Both the position numbers and the translations under genes were made by a program. Shown here one piece after another: positions 1 through 8,253 of a DNA stretch of 44,143 nucleotides (positions are counted from its first letter, which is position 1; each line of letters opens with the position of its first letter). Source of the stretch: Alphaproteobacteria bacterium (GTDB lineage: Bacteria > Pseudomonadota > Alphaproteobacteria > Micavibrionales > Micavibrionaceae); contig JASMHE010000011.1 of the NCBI GenBank assembly GCA_030750865.1, positions 1 through 44,143 of the forward strand, in the 5' to 3' direction. Under the pieces are notes generated by a model. The model ran no database searches. It saw only the letters and a list, made by a program, of their open reading frames with translations, and was not told the origin of the DNA.

Positions 1-72
1 TGTATTACTGTGTTAACACGATGATACAAGAAATCATAGAGGATATGAAAGGCTATCAGCAAAGGAAATTCC

Positions 73-966
73 ATGAGTACAGAACCACGTTTACAAATTG
101 CGATCCAGAAGTCCGGCCGTCTGTATGACGAATCCATCGACCTGCTGAAAAAATGCGGGATCAGCCTGACCCGCAGCAAAGACCAGCTTTTTTGCAAATC
201 GGGAAATTTCCCGGTCGATGTTTTCTTTGTCCGTGATGACGACATCCCCGCCTTTGTATCCGAAGGGGTCTGCCAGATCGGGATCGTCGGTGAAAATGTG
301 CTGATCGAAAAACAGGCCACCGCACAAGACGGACCGCTGGATGCCATTGACACATTACTGCCGCTGGGCTTTGGTAAATGCCGTTTGTCACTGGCCGTGC
401 CGCACGATTTCGACTATGACGGTCCGGCATCACTCGCCGGGAAAACGATCGCCACATCCTACAAAGGGATTTTGAAACAATATCTGGACGATCAGGGCAT
501 CAAAGCCAAAATCGTAACAATGGAAGGCGCGGTTGAAATTGCGCCACGCACGGGCCTTGCCGATGCGATTTGCGATCTTGTCTCCACGGGCGCGACCCTT
601 GCCACAAACGGGTTAAAAGAAACCGATATCGTTTTTGAAAGCCAGTCGGTCCTGATCCAGAACACATCCATCGATGCGGATATTCAGGATATTCTGGACC
701 GCCTTGTCCTGCGGTTAAAAGGCGTGCTGCGCTCCCGCAGCAGTAAATATATTATGCTGCACAGCCCCGTTTCAAAACTGGATGATATCCGCGATGCCTT
801 GCCGGGCAGTGAAAGCCCGACCATCGTACCGCTGGAAGGTACGGATGACCGCGTGGCCGTGCATGCCGTCTGTGACGAAGCCGTGTTCTGGGACACAATG
901 GAAGATCTGAAGGCCAAAGGCGCAAGTGCCATCCTTGTTCTGCCGATTGAAAAAATGCTGGATTAA
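73..966 (+). CDS. hisG: ATP phosphoribosyltransferase, long form
   Basis: Catalyses the first committed step of histidine synthesis in the cytoplasm: ATP plus PRPP gives phosphoribosyl-ATP. The N-terminal catalytic core opens with the AIQKSGRL strand (about residues 10-17). The PRPP-binding loop lies at residues 158-176, with PRTGLADAICD followed by LVSTGATL. Residues about 220-297 form the extra C-terminal domain typical of the long, hexameric HisG that histidine inhibits allosterically; this form does not need HisZ. Length of 297 aa fits that form. The ATG is preceded by AAAGGAA. It is the first visible gene of the his cluster, 47 bp ahead of hisH. Only 72 bp upstream are in the window, including a perfect 10-bp palindrome (GTGTTAACAC, 10-19) of unknown meaning. 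Recognition of the family is secure; feedback inhibition is inferred from the domain layout. Confidence 0.96.
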   Translation: MSTEPRLQIAIQKSGRLYDESIDLLKKCGISLTRSKDQLFCKSGNFPVDVFFVRDDDIPAFVSEGVCQIGIVGENVLIEKQATAQDGPLDAIDTLLPLGFGKCRLSLAVPHDFDYDGPASLAGKTIATSYKGILKQYLDDQGIKAKIVTMEGAVEIAPRTGLADAICDLVSTGATLATNGLKETDIVFESQSVLIQNTSIDADIQDILDRLVLRLKGVLRSRSSKYIMLHSPVSKLDDIRDALPGSESPTIVPLEGTDDRVAVHAVCDEAVFWDTMEDLKAKGASAILVLPIEKMLD

Positions 967-1013
967 CCACCGGACAACACGACAACGAAAAACACCGTAA
1001 AGGACATCATATC

Positions 1014-1646
1014 ATGACACAGCGCGATCTTGTCATCATCGATAGCGGCGGCGCCAATATTGCGTCTGTCCTGTTCGCCTTTGAACGGCTGGGGCAAAAG
1101 GCCGTACTGACGGCAGACCCTGATAAAATCAATGCCGCATCGCATGTCATTCTGCCCGGTGTCGGGGCGGCCGCCGATGCCATGACAAAACTGCGCGCGC
1201 AAGACGGGCTGATCGATTGTATTCGCGGTCTGACCCAGCCCGTTATGGGGATTTGTCTTGGCATGCAGCTTTTATTTTCCTTCTCCGAAGAAGGCGACGT
1301 TGATTTGCTGGGGCTGATTGACGGACGCGTATCCAAATTCAAACAGCACAGCGCGGATATGACCATCCCGCATATGGGCTGGAATAATGTTGTACTGGAA
1401 CAGCCGGATCACCCGCTCTTACAAAATGTTGGGCAAAATGTCGGGCAAAACCCCGCACAATCACCGTTTTTCTATTTCGTGCACAGCTATCGGGCTGATA
1501 TGAATGACCACACAATCGGCCGCTGTACATACGGCGATGACTTTACAGCCATTGTTGCACGGGGTAACGTGGCGGGGTGTCAATTTCACCCTGAGCGATC
1601 CGGAAAAGCAGGGGCAAAAATATTAGAAAATTTCTTGGCGCTCTAA
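1014..1646 (+). CDS. hisH: Imidazole glycerol phosphate synthase, glutaminase subunit
   Basis: Class I glutamine amidotransferase that releases ammonia from glutamine and channels it to HisF, which makes imidazole glycerol phosphate and AICAR. The triad is visible: nucleophile Cys81 in GICLGMQLLF, and His192 and Glu194 in GCQFHPERSG. Length of 210 aa is normal. Between the central sheet and the conserved FYFVHSY segment there is a short in-frame repeat at the DNA level (1423-1446, two 12-bp units encoding NVGQ) that looks like slippage expansion of a surface loop. The stop codon region is also odd: the 10-mer TTGGCGCTCT occurs on both sides of the TAA (1635-1644 and 1649-1658). hisA begins 34 bp downstream, in the same operon. 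Identification is firm. Confidence 0.96.
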   Translation: MTQRDLVIIDSGGANIASVLFAFERLGQKAVLTADPDKINAASHVILPGVGAAADAMTKLRAQDGLIDCIRGLTQPVMGICLGMQLLFSFSEEGDVDLLGLIDGRVSKFKQHSADMTIPHMGWNNVVLEQPDHPLLQNVGQNVGQNPAQSPFFYFVHSYRADMNDHTIGRCTYGDDFTAIVARGNVAGCQFHPERSGKAGAKILENFLAL

Positions 1647-1680
1647 GGTTGGCGCTCTCAGAAAAGAACAGGAAGATCAC

Positions 1681-2454
1681 ATGCAGATATATCCGGCTAT
1701 TGATTTATTAGAAGGCAAATGTGTCCGTTTATTCAAGGGCGATTTCGATCAATCGACCGAATACAGCGCGGACCCGATTGCCGTTGCGGCCGAATTCCGC
1801 GAACAAGGGGCGCAAACCCTGCACCTTGTTGATCTTTCGGGCGCGAAAAATCCCGACAACAGACAAACGGCACTGATTGAAACCATCATCCGCGAAACAG
1901 ACATGACCGTACAATGCGGCGGCGGTGTTCGCACGGCGGCTGATGTGCAGGCATTGCTGAACGCCGGCGTTGAACGTGTTGTCATCGGATCACTGGCGGT
2001 CAAAAGTCCGAAACTGACCAAAGACATCATTTCCAAATACGGCAATGATCATATCTGCGTGGCCATTGATGTCACCCCTGATGAAAAATACGGCTATGCC
2101 GTGGCGACATCGGGCTGGCAAATCCGCAGTTCCAAATCATTAGAAGACATTATCAGCCGCTATCGCGCCGACGGGTTAAAACATGTGCTCTGCACCGATA
2201 TCAGCCGCGACGGCACACTCGAAGGGCCGAACACCGACCTGTACAAAGCCATACAGAACATTGATCCCGACCTGATTATACAGGCCTCCGGCGGTGTCGG
2301 GTCACTGGATGATCTCAAGGCATTGTCAGACATCGGTGTCGATGCGGCCATTACCGGCAAAGCCATTTACGAAGATTGCTTTACAGTGGCCGAAGCCATC
2401 GAACTGGCCCAAAAAGACACACCCACTTTACAAACTGCCGGATCGCAACAATAA
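1681..2454 (+). CDS. hisA: ProFAR isomerase (HisA)
   Basis: Converts ProFAR to PRFAR by an Amadori rearrangement, the fourth step of histidine synthesis. It is a (beta/alpha)8 barrel of 257 aa. The first catalytic Asp is Asp8 in the opening AIDLLEGKCVRL strand and the second is Asp130 in VAIDVTPDE. Phosphate-binding Gly-rich turns are seen at QCGGGVRT and QASGGVGSLDDL. The TGKAIYE segment near residue 226 is the usual C-terminal barrel end. It lies between hisH and hisF and precedes hisF by 15 bp, so the two are probably translated from one mRNA. The short C-terminal tail (TPTLQTAGSQQ) is not conserved in the family. Distinguished from the homologous HisF by its opening sequence and the absence of the HisF RDGVVVKG segment. 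Confidence 0.96.
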   Translation: MQIYPAIDLLEGKCVRLFKGDFDQSTEYSADPIAVAAEFREQGAQTLHLVDLSGAKNPDNRQTALIETIIRETDMTVQCGGGVRTAADVQALLNAGVERVVIGSLAVKSPKLTKDIISKYGNDHICVAIDVTPDEKYGYAVATSGWQIRSSKSLEDIISRYRADGLKHVLCTDISRDGTLEGPNTDLYKAIQNIDPDLIIQASGGVGSLDDLKALSDIGVDAAITGKAIYEDCFTVAEAIELAQKDTPTLQTAGSQQ

Positions 2455-2469
2455 GGATACGATACCCCC

Positions 2470-3240
2470 ATGCTGACCAAACGGATCATTCCTTGTCTTG
2501 ATGTACGTGACGGTGTTGTCGTCAAGGGTGTGCAATTCCGCAATCACCGTGTTATGGGCGATATTCTGGAACTGGCACAGCGTTACCGCGACGAAGGCGC
2601 GGACGAGCTGGTCTTTTATGACATCACCGCCAGCAGCGATAATCGCGTCGTTGACAAAGACTGGGTTCGCAAAGTGGCCAAAATTCTGGATATTCCGTTT
2701 TGTGTCGCTGGCGGCATTCGCAGTGTCGATGATGCCCGCCGGATTTTGAATGACGGGGCGGATAAAATCTCGGTCAACTCACCCGCATTGGAACGGCCCG
2801 CCTTTATTTCCGAACTGGCCGATGCCTTCGGCGTACAGTGCGTTGTGGTCGGCGTTGACACCCGCGTCGAAGATGACGGATCGCTGGCCGTCTACCAATA
2901 TACGGGCGATGAAACCAAAACATTAAAAGCCAAACATAATACACTCGACTGGGTCCGCGAAGCCCAGCGGCGCGGCGCAGGCGAAATTGTGCTGAACTGC
3001 ATGAATAATGACGGCGTAAAACAAGGCTATGATATTGCCCAGCTGAAAGCCGTGCGCGAGGCCATTTCCATTCCGCTGATTGCCTCGGGCGGGGCGGGCG
3101 ACATGGTACATTTCAAGGATGTATTCGAACAGGCCCATGTTGATGGCGCGCTTGCCGCATCTGTCTTCCATTCGGGCCAAATTCCTATTCCCGATCTGAA
3201 AGCCTATTTAAATGACAATAATATTCCTGCCAGACAGTGA
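2470..3240 (+). CDS. hisF: Imidazole glycerol phosphate synthase, cyclase subunit
   Basis: Cyclase partner of HisH. It uses nascent ammonia to turn PRFAR into imidazole glycerol phosphate plus AICAR, linking histidine synthesis to purine synthesis. The 256-aa barrel begins with [18 protein letters not shown], carrying catalytic Asp11, and the second Asp is Asp130 in [10 protein letters not shown]. Phosphate-binding loops are at [12 protein letters not shown] and IASGGAGDM. Length and start are standard. It follows hisA by 15 bp. Between it and hisIE there are 90 bp holding a short repeat shared with the fabG leader, so hisIE may have a separate translation or regulatory leader. Confident identification. 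Confidence 0.97.
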   Translation: MLTKRIIPCLDVRDGVVVKGVQFRNHRVMGDILELAQRYRDEGADELVFYDITASSDNRVVDKDWVRKVAKILDIPFCVAGGIRSVDDARRILNDGADKISVNSPALERPAFISELADAFGVQCVVVGVDTRVEDDGSLAVYQYTGDETKTLKAKHNTLDWVREAQRRGAGEIVLNCMNNDGVKQGYDIAQLKAVREAISIPLIASGGAGDMVHFKDVFEQAHVDGALAASVFHSGQIPIPDLKAYLNDNNIPARQ

Positions 3241-3264
3241 TTTTTAAAGCGATAAAATGGAATT

Positions 3265-3293
3265 AAAATTGTACCGCGCGACTACGATGCGCG
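3265..3293. repeat. 29-bp repeat, copy A, in the hisF-hisIE gap
   Basis: Begins AAAATTGTACCG and matches positions 25842-25870 (in front of fabG) at 25 of 29 bases by eye. The second half, CGCGC...GCGCG, can form a small hairpin. A purine-rich stretch follows and runs into the hisIE start. Function unknown; it could be a small intergenic repeat family or a shared regulatory leader. Confidence 0.5.
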
Positions 3294-3330
3294 CAGCGAA
3301 AAAAAACGAGAAGAAAAAGAGATAACAAAA

Positions 3331-3951
3331 ATGGCCATAAATTTTAAAACCGACGATGTTGATTGGGACAAAATGGACGGGCTTGTCCCCGCCATCGTGC
3401 AAAATGATATAACGGGCAAAGTGCTGATGCTTGGCTATATGAACAAAGACGCACTGACAAAAACCATCGACAGCAATCAGGTCACCTTTTTCAGCCGCAG
3501 TAAAAATGCACTCTGGACCAAAGGGGAAACCAGCGGCAATGTTCTGACTCTGGCCTCCGTGCAACTGGATTGCGATCAGGATGCCTTTCTTGTCCGCGCC
3601 ATCCCGAACGGGCCGACATGCCACACCGGTACAATATCTTGTTTTGATGATGAAACAGGCAGCGATTCGCTGCACTTCCTCGGCACGCTGGCACGCATTA
3701 TCGCATCACGGCGCGGCGAAGATGCCGGCACAAGCTATGTCGCCAGCCTGTTTGAAAAAGGCGCGGCAAAAATCGCACAAAAAGTCGGCGAGGAAGGTGT
3801 CGAAGTCGCCCTTGCCCACACGCAAAAAGACCGCGCCGAAACCATCGAAGAAGCATCGGACCTGCTGTTCCACCTGATGGTGTTGCTGGAAGATGCGGAT
3901 TTATCGCTTGGCGATATTGTCGCCAATCTCGAAACACGGCATAATTCATGA
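3331..3951 (+). CDS. hisIE: Bifunctional phosphoribosyl-AMP cyclohydrolase / phosphoribosyl-ATP pyrophosphatase
   Basis: Fused enzyme for steps two and three of histidine synthesis. The HisE half hydrolyses PR-ATP to PR-AMP and the HisI half opens the adenine ring to give ProFAR. Residues about 1-115 are HisI: MLGYMNKDAL, FFSRSKNALWTKGETSGN, the metal-binding LDCDQDAFL, and the Cys in GPTCHTG. Residues about 117-206 are HisE, an all-alpha MazG-like domain, with GEEGVEVALA and EEASDLLFHLMVLL. The 206-aa length matches fused HisIE of gammaproteobacteria and Bacteroidota. Many alphaproteobacteria carry hisI and hisE separately, so the fusion is worth noting here. The Shine-Dalgarno is weak (purine-rich GAGAAGAAAAAGAG). 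The TGA stop is one base before the alr start. Confidence 0.95.
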   Translation: MAINFKTDDVDWDKMDGLVPAIVQNDITGKVLMLGYMNKDALTKTIDSNQVTFFSRSKNALWTKGETSGNVLTLASVQLDCDQDAFLVRAIPNGPTCHTGTISCFDDETGSDSLHFLGTLARIIASRRGEDAGTSYVASLFEKGAAKIAQKVGEEGVEVALAHTQKDRAETIEEASDLLFHLMVLLEDADLSLGDIVANLETRHNS

Positions 3952-3952
3952 C

Positions 3953-5056
3953 ATGACATCGCAAAAACCGAATAATTTCCTGAGCATCAATCTCGGCGCT
4001 ATCGCCGAGAATTTCGGTATTTTGCAAAAAACGGTTGGACCGCACTGTCAGGTCGGCGCAGTGGTCAAAGCCGATTGTTACCGTCTGGGCGCAGATCGCA
4101 TCGTGCCCGTTCTGGAACAGGCAGGCTGTGATTTCTTTTATGTCGGCAGCCCCGACGAAGCCCTGTTCGTCCGCACCCTGACTGATAAGCCGATCGGCAT
4201 GTTAAACGGCCCGTCACAAGGCCGCGAAGATGCCCTGATCGCCGCAAATATCATGCCCGTTTTGCAATCACTGGCCGATATTGAATCATGGCTATCCCGT
4301 GATGCCCCCGCCATGATCCATTTCGATACAGGGATGAATCGTCTGGGCCTGCGCGCCGATGAAACCACCATTTTATGCGACCGCATCGCCACTGATCCGG
4401 CTTATCAGGCATTTGCAATGCGCGTTCCTGTTATCATGAGTCATCTGGCCTGCGGTGATGACGTTGACGATCCGCTGAACAAAGATCAGCGCGAACGCTT
4501 TGCCGCCATTGCAGACCATTTTCCGGCCGCACAAAAATCACTGGCCAATTCATTCGGTATTTTCTGCGGTGATGATTTCCATTTCAATCAGGTTCGTCCG
4601 GGCATGGCGCTTTATGGCCTGAACCCGCAACCGGGATACGATAACCCCATGACACATGTCGTGTCATATCATGCGCGCATCCTGCAAATTGCCACAGCAC
4701 AGCCCGATGAAACGGCAGGCTATGGCGCAACACATGCTTTCTCGCGCGAGACGCTGACCGCCACCATTTCCACAGGGTATAAAGACGGCTTTTTACGCAC
4801 GCTGGGCAATAGCGGCGCTGTTTATATCAACGGCCATGCCTGCCCGATCGTCGGACGTATTTCAATGGATTTGACAATTATTGATATCGGCCATCTGCGC
4901 AAAATCGGTGATGATGCCATGCCGTCTGTCGGTGATTATGCCGAACTGCTCGGCCCGCACCAAAGTGCCGATACACTTGCACTGGCGGCCGGCACGATCG
5001 GCTATGAAATTCTGACGGCGCTTGGCAACGGATCACCCAAAATCTATATTGATTAA
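3953..5056 (+). CDS. alr: Alanine racemase
   Basis: PLP-dependent racemase that makes D-alanine for peptidoglycan. The PLP lysine is Lys39 in VVKADCYRLGA, and the second catalytic base is Tyr257 in GYGATHAF. The conserved RISMD turn is in the C-terminal domain. I start at the ATG at 3953 (367 aa), because the open frame upstream of it lies inside hisIE and the conserved N-terminal SINLGAIAENF follows this Met closely. There is no clear Shine-Dalgarno. The ATG lies one base after the hisIE stop, so translational coupling is likely. Placement at the end of a his operon is unusual and has no obvious pathway logic. It converges with aacS, leaving only 54 bp between the two stop codons. Confidence 0.93.
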   Translation: MTSQKPNNFLSINLGAIAENFGILQKTVGPHCQVGAVVKADCYRLGADRIVPVLEQAGCDFFYVGSPDEALFVRTLTDKPIGMLNGPSQGREDALIAANIMPVLQSLADIESWLSRDAPAMIHFDTGMNRLGLRADETTILCDRIATDPAYQAFAMRVPVIMSHLACGDDVDDPLNKDQRERFAAIADHFPAAQKSLANSFGIFCGDDFHFNQVRPGMALYGLNPQPGYDNPMTHVVSYHARILQIATAQPDETAGYGATHAFSRETLTATISTGYKDGFLRTLGNSGAVYINGHACPIVGRISMDLTIIDIGHLRKIGDDAMPSVGDYAELLGPHQSADTLALAAGTIGYEILTALGNGSPKIYID

Positions 5057-5110
5057 ACCTGTATTGGCCACATCTATACTGACCGGCGCACGCGCACCCG
5101 CATCAAAATA

Positions 5111-7174
5111 TCAGGCACGGTACTGGAATTTTTCACGGGATTGCGATTCATAATAATCATGCAATGCCGCGCCGACCTTGTGCAGATAATCAATCAGGAA
5201 CGCGCCGTTTTCACCGTAATCATTCGGGTTTGCAACGGGCTTGCCCTGCAGTGCCTTTGCCGCGACTTTTTCGGCGTTTTTACCGCTTAGCGTCGTCAGT
5301 GTACCGGGCACGGCAATCATATGCGCAGGCACATAATTCGGCCCTTCATTATTACGGATGGCTGTGCGAATTGCTTTTTCCAAATCTTCGGGCACGCCGT
5401 TTTCGTAATCATCCAGCGCCAGTAACAAAACAGCCACTTGCTGTTTATCGGTCGGGATCGTGTAATTCACCGCCGTTGCGCCGTTAATTTGATCGCCAAA
5501 GGCTTCGAGCTGCTGGTAAATCATATGCGTACCAAACCGCACGCCATATTGATTCAAGGTCGTATCCGAACGGCCGTGAATCACAAAGCCGCCGGTCGGT
5601 GTGCGTTCCGTCAGATCGCCGTGGCGCCAGATATGCTTGCCCAGAATACCGTCATAATGATCGAAATATGCTTCTTTATACAACGTGTAATTCGCATCAT
5701 CACCGTGGAAACGCAGCGGCGCAGATGGCGTCGGATTCATGAAACACAACTCGCCCGGTTCGCCGTCCGGCATTTGCTCGCCCGTATCTTCATCCAGAAT
5801 ACGCACATCATGGCCAAGCGTCGGACCGTCAATATAGCCCGCAATCGTCGGGGTGAACTGGTTTCCGCCGATACAGCAGGCACATTTATCAGACCCGCCG
5901 GAAAAGGACACAATCTTCATCCGGTCGCTAATCTTTTCATGGGCATAGACAAAGCCCGCTTCGGGCAAGACCGATCCGGTCGATGACATGAAACGCAGTT
6001 TCGATAAATCATGCGTCTTGCCGATCTCCAGCCCCAATTCCATCCATTTGATAATCAGCGGCGCGGCCGATCCGAAATGCGTCACCCCGTGGTCGGCGGC
6101 AAATTGCCATTGCACGTCCGCATCGGGATAAAACGAATCCCCCGTATGTTTCAACAAAGTCGCCCCGCATCCCAGCGCGCCATTTTGAAAATTCCACATC
6201 ATCCATGTCGTTTTGGAATGTTGGAAATCAACATCCCCCGGATGCAAATCATTATGCAACATCCGTTCACACATCATTTCAATCAGAATGCCGCCGGAAC
6301 TATGCACAAAGCGTTTCGGCTTTCCGGTGCTGCCCGATGAAAACAGCATAAAGAGCGGGTAATTAAAATCGCGGCGGATAAAATCAATCTCGCGGGCCGC
6401 AAACGGTGCCAGAAAATCATCCAGCGCCACCGCTTTATTCTTGTCGAATTTTTTCATATCCGGCGCGGCCTGGTGATCGATGGTCGGCACGACAACCACC
6501 GTCCGTATGCTCGGTATTTTTGTCTGTAGCGACCCGACAATGGCGGCGCGATCAAAAACCTTGCCCTTATAGGCATAGCCATCACCGGTAAATAAAATCT
6601 TCGGTGCAATATCGGTAAAGCGGTCCAGCAGGCTTTGTTCCCCTGTATCCATATCGGCAGACGCAAAGATCGCACCGATATTCGAAGCCGCCAGCAGCAC
6701 CGCATCTGTTAAGGCAACATTGGGCAAATAAGCCGCCACGGTATCGCCTTCTTCAACACCAGCCTCACGCATGGCCTGTTCCAGACGGCTGACCAGATCA
6801 TACAAGCCTTGCCATGTCGTGACCTGTTCCGTATCAGCTTCGCCTTCATGACGTGAAATGATCGCGGGCTTGTCCGCGTATGCCTTGACATGCCGCAACA
6901 TATTTTCGGCATAACTGATCTGGCTGTCTGTGAAAAAACGGCCATAAGGCGGCATCGAAATCTTTTCATAAATAACATGACCCTTATCGCCGATCACACC
7001 GCAAAAATCCCAGACATCATTCCAGAAATCCGCCGGATTTTCGACCGACCATTGATGCAGGGCGTCCCACTCCGTCACATCAATATCCCTGCGACCGCTA
7101 ACATCGGCTGCAAATTGTCCCAGATAACTACGCGTTTTACTTTGTTCTGTCGGTGACCATAAAATCGAAGACAT
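5111..7174 (-). CDS. aacS: Acetoacetyl-CoA synthetase (acetoacetate-CoA ligase)
   Basis: ANL-superfamily enzyme that activates acetoacetate with ATP and CoA, feeding ketone-body or polyhydroxybutyrate-derived carbon back to acetoacetyl-CoA. The N-terminal region has the ACAS_N-like segment WSVENPADFWNDVWDFCGV. The AMP-binding P-loop SSGSTGKPKRFVHSSGG is near residues 275-292. The adenylation signature continues through SFSGGSDKC and the hinge HIWRHGDLTERT with GRSDTTLNQYGVR. The catalytic lysine is in LSGKNAEK (about Lys632). The 687-aa length is right for AacS and slightly longer than acetyl-CoA synthetase. The extended C-terminal helix after the lysine is also typical. The start has AAGGGG upstream. 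It is a single gene divergent from mlaE. Other acyl-CoA synthetases are less likely, given the overall match to the acetoacetate family. Confidence 0.93.
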   Translation of the reverse strand: MSSILWSPTEQSKTRSYLGQFAADVSGRRDIDVTEWDALHQWSVENPADFWNDVWDFCGVIGDKGHVIYEKISMPPYGRFFTDSQISYAENMLRHVKAYADKPAIISRHEGEADTEQVTTWQGLYDLVSRLEQAMREAGVEEGDTVAAYLPNVALTDAVLLAASNIGAIFASADMDTGEQSLLDRFTDIAPKILFTGDGYAYKGKVFDRAAIVGSLQTKIPSIRTVVVVPTIDHQAAPDMKKFDKNKAVALDDFLAPFAAREIDFIRRDFNYPLFMLFSSGSTGKPKRFVHSSGGILIEMMCERMLHNDLHPGDVDFQHSKTTWMMWNFQNGALGCGATLLKHTGDSFYPDADVQWQFAADHGVTHFGSAAPLIIKWMELGLEIGKTHDLSKLRFMSSTGSVLPEAGFVYAHEKISDRMKIVSFSGGSDKCACCIGGNQFTPTIAGYIDGPTLGHDVRILDEDTGEQMPDGEPGELCFMNPTPSAPLRFHGDDANYTLYKEAYFDHYDGILGKHIWRHGDLTERTPTGGFVIHGRSDTTLNQYGVRFGTHMIYQQLEAFGDQINGATAVNYTIPTDKQQVAVLLLALDDYENGVPEDLEKAIRTAIRNNEGPNYVPAHMIAVPGTLTTLSGKNAEKVAAKALQGKPVANPNDYGENGAFLIDYLHKVGAALHDYYESQSREKFQYRA

Positions 7175-7287
7175 GCCCCTGTTCCCCTTCTCATAGTGTG
7201 TCTTTAAACCTGCAGCGCAATCCTAGCACAAATATGCGCAAAACACATAGCGCTCGCATATAAAAAGACGAAAGATGAAAAAGATAT

Positions 7288-7315
7288 TTGACCTGCCGCG
7301 CTTTTGCCATAGAAT
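7288..7315 (+). promoter_or_regulatory. Sigma70-type promoter for mlaE
   Basis: TTGACC (7288-7293), a 16-bp spacer, then TAGAAT (7310-7315). Transcription would begin near 7322, about 50 nt before the preferred mlaE ATG. The surrounding 197-bp aacS/mlaE divergent region is AT-rich. Confidence 0.55.
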
Positions 7316-7371
7316 AACCTCCATCTTTGATACAGACACGGCGTTCACAACCTATTGATGAAATAAAGAAA

Positions 7372-8232
7372 ATGTCAGATAGCGGAAAAACAGATTCACA
7401 TGCAGGCGGCCACTCTGTGACCCATGCCCTCGAACAGTGCGGCAGCGGCGCGAACTTCATTTTTGATTCGTGTCAGGCGATCGGCCACACCATGTTAAAA
7501 TTATTTACCTCTGTCGGCCGCTTGTCCGTCTTTATTTTCCACGCCGTTGTCAGCTGCTTTTTGCCGCCCTATTTCGGCCGTCTGATGGTCCGTCAATTCA
7601 TCGATATCGGTTATTATTCTCTGCCCGTGATCGGCATGACGACCCTGTTCACAGGGATGGTGCTGGCGCTACAGAGCTATACCGGATTTTCCCGTTTTAA
7701 TGCCGAAAGCGCGATTGCTTCGGTTGTTGTACTGTCCATGACCCGCGAACTTGCCCCCGTGCTGGCGGGCCTGATGGTTGCCGGACGTGTCGGCGCGGCC
7801 ATTGCCGCAGAAATCGGCACAATGCGCGTCACAGAACAAATTGATGCCCTGACGACGCTGTCCGTCAGCCCGTTCAAATATCTGATCGCGCCGCGCGTGA
7901 TCGCGGGCACATTGATGTTGCCTTTACTGGTGCTGATCGGCGATGCCATCGGTATTTTCGGCGGCTATGTCATTGCCATTCATGATCTGGGCTTCAGCGC
8001 CGGATCATACCTCACCCAAACATGGGATATGCTCGAAACCGAGGACGTCATGTCCGGTGTGTACAAAGCCGCCGCATTCGGCTTTATCGTATCAATCATG
8101 GGCTGTTATCACGGCTTTAACTCGGGACGCGGCGCACAAGGCGTCGGCGCGGCCACAACCTATGCCGTTGTGTCGTCATCGATCCTGATCCTGATCTCAA
8201 ACTATCTGATGACCCAGATTTTCTTCTCATAA
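7372..8232 (+). CDS. mlaE: MlaE-family ABC transporter permease
   Basis: Inner-membrane permease of an Mla-type phospholipid transporter that moves lipids between inner and outer membranes and maintains outer-membrane asymmetry. The conserved MlaE core is clear: GMTTLFTGMVLALQSYTGF, MTRELAPVLAGLMVAGRVGAA and AEIGTMRVTEQIDAL, then several long hydrophobic helices including LMLPLLVLIGDAIGIFGG. I start at the ATG at 7372 (286 aa), with the purine-rich AAATAAAGAAA in front; the frame can be extended to a TTG at 7327. The N-terminal 30 residues are hydrophilic and non-conserved. mlaF follows 21 bp downstream in the same operon. The substrate-binding MlaD partner is not in this window. Confidence 0.92.
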   Translation: MSDSGKTDSHAGGHSVTHALEQCGSGANFIFDSCQAIGHTMLKLFTSVGRLSVFIFHAVVSCFLPPYFGRLMVRQFIDIGYYSLPVIGMTTLFTGMVLALQSYTGFSRFNAESAIASVVVLSMTRELAPVLAGLMVAGRVGAAIAAEIGTMRVTEQIDALTTLSVSPFKYLIAPRVIAGTLMLPLLVLIGDAIGIFGGYVIAIHDLGFSAGSYLTQTWDMLETEDVMSGVYKAAAFGFIVSIMGCYHGFNSGRGAQGVGAATTYAVVSSSILILISNYLMTQIFFS

Positions 8233-8253
8233 GGCAAAGGACTGATACCCGTT

